Shown: positions 63,130-64,000 of the stretch, piece after piece
Layout of the letters: each line of letters starts with the position of its first letter
How positions within the stretch are numbered: the first letter of the stretch is position 1
Assembly (NCBI GenBank): GCA_020073445.1
Contig: JAIQFE010000003.1
Span: 62,001 to 126,000, forward strand
Source: Terriglobia bacterium
Lineage (GTDB): Bacteria > Acidobacteriota > Terriglobia > Bryobacterales > Bryobacteraceae
Direction of reading: 5' to 3'
DNA length: 64,000 nucleotides
The notes under the pieces: generated by a model
What the model was told of the DNA's origin: nothing
The model's input: the letters and a program-made list of their open reading frames with translations, nothing else
Databases searched by the model: none
Translations under genes and position numbers: made by a program

Positions 63130-64000
63130 TTGAACTCAGCGGGCATCCGGCGGAAACTCGTTCTTTGGTACGAGCGGCATAAACGCGACCTCCCTTGGCG
63201 GCGTACCACCGATCCTTACGCCATCTGGATTTCAGAGATCATGCTGCAGCAGACGCGCGTGGCCGCGGTGATCCCGTACTTCGAGCGCTTCCTGAAACGA
63301 TTTCCTCGCGTGGAGGATCTCGCCGAAGCGTCGGAAACAGAAGTCTTGTCATTATGGGCGGGCCTCGGATACTACTCGCGCGCACGAAACCTGCAGAAGG
63401 CCGCCCGCCAGATCGTCCGCCAGAGCATGGACGAAGGCGGTTTCCCGACTGATCACGCATCCATCCGCGAACTGGCCGGTGTCGGCGATTACACGGCCGC
63501 CGCCGTGGCCAGCATCGCCTTCGGTCTGCCCCATGCCGCGATCGATGGGAACGTCCGCCGCGTCGTCATGCGCCTTGCCGGCGACGCCACCGCCGATATC
63601 GGAGCGCTCGCGACTCAACTAATGTCCCGGCGCGACCCAGGGCGATGGAACCAGGCCATGATGGAGCTCGGCGCGACCGTGTGCCTGCCGCGCGACCCCC
63701 TCTGCGATGCATGCCCTATATCGGGGGAATGCCAAGCCCGCCGCCTCGGCATCCAGAAGGAGTTGCCGCCCCGGAAGACGAAAGTAATGATTCGGCGGGA
63801 GCATACGCTTCTGGTGATCCGCCGGAAAGGCCGCATCCTGCTGACGCCAAGCCCGCGCGTCTCGGGCTTCTGGGAGCTTCCCGAAGTCTTCTCAGGTGTT
63901 CGCCTCGGACCGAAACTAGGCGCCTTCCGCCACGTCATCACCAACAGCCAGTATCATTTCGAAGTCCGCGAGGCTCGAATCACCACCAGCCCGCGCGAAT
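63130..64000 (+). CDS. mutY: A/G-specific adenine glycosylase, partial (runs off the window)
   Basis: 290 residues visible, open to the end of the window. The catalytic Glu is E36 (ISEIMLQQT) and the Asp is D139 (AAIDGNVRRV). The helix-hairpin-helix is LAGVGDYTAAAVAS. The 4Fe-4S ligands are Cys185 with the usual spacing C-x6-C-x2-C-x5-C (CLPRDPLCDACPISGEC). The C-terminal Nudix-like domain begins (HTLLVIRRKGRILLTPSPRV). It removes A opposite 8-oxoG. The start TTG 63130 fits the family N-terminus; divergent from uvrA. Confidence 0.93.
   Translation, partial: MNSAGIRRKLVLWYERHKRDLPWRRTTDPYAIWISEIMLQQTRVAAVIPYFERFLKRFPRVEDLAEASETEVLSLWAGLGYYSRARNLQKAARQIVRQSMDEGGFPTDHASIRELAGVGDYTAAAVASIAFGLPHAAIDGNVRRVVMRLAGDATADIGALATQLMSRRDPGRWNQAMMELGATVCLPRDPLCDACPISGECQARRLGIQKELPPRKTKVMIRREHTLLVIRRKGRILLTPSPRVSGFWELPEVFSGVRLGPKLGAFRHVITNSQYHFEVREARITTSPRE

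Overview
The window looks like chromosomal DNA of a GC-rich Acidobacteriota member, probably of the Bryobacterales/Solibacter type. That assignment is inferred from gene content, not from a marker gene. The evidence is an acidobacterial-type duplicated orphan permease (ADOP) behind a PadR regulator, two very large Oar-like TonB-dependent receptors with N-terminal carboxypeptidase-regulatory-like domains, and a multi-copy family of secreted proteins of unknown function paired with DUF6152 proteins. Coding density is high. Starts are ATG, GTG or TTG, many with clear GGAG-type ribosome binding sites. I saw no rRNA, tRNA or CRISPR array.

Layout. 1-6.0 kb: tail of a PDZ protein, two MFS transporters, and the padR/ADOP pair. 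6.0-8.9 kb: a complete mobile element of the IS1 type with 25-bp inverted ends, an 8-bp target duplication and three passenger genes. 9-12.7 kb: secreted family proteins, one DUF6152 protein, and the mazEF and hicAB toxin-antitoxin modules. 12.9-31.4 kb: mostly housekeeping and envelope genes: PBP4-type peptidase, FmdB-type zinc ribbon, orphan receiver, beta-barrel, DUF4139 protein, GT39-like membrane protein, UPF0173 hydrolase, aldo/keto reductase, GH3, membrane Fe-S oxidoreductase, UDP-glucuronate decarboxylase type SDR, DUF423, DtxR-type regulator, M28 peptidase and a frameshifted MEMO gene. 31.5-48.4 kb: MutS-like ATPase, pterin dehydratase, a beta-lactamase/NamZ fusion, a solute-binding protein with a LigB-type dioxygenase, four more copies of the secreted family with two DUF6152 partners, cytochrome c, a beta-helix protein, a lone HicB and a DCC/lipase-maturation-factor fusion. 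48.7-56.5 kb: two tandem TonB-dependent receptors. 56.8-64 kb: M23 peptidase, beta-propeller protein, small beta-barrel, VIT1-type transporter, uvrA and the 5' part of mutY.

Most notable are three kinds of mobile or palindromic DNA. (1) The 2,900-bp IS1-type element carries passengers and its transposase has its own near-consensus promoter overlapped by a perfect palindrome. (2) A 93-bp double-hairpin element is inserted exactly in frame in the signal peptide of the M28 peptidase. (3) A paired-hairpin repeat occurs twice with compensatory base changes. There is also a short scar that looks like an internally deleted hicAB locus. Functionally the window suggests an aerobic or facultative heterotroph with heavy investment in outer-membrane uptake, peptidoglycan turnover and secreted proteins.
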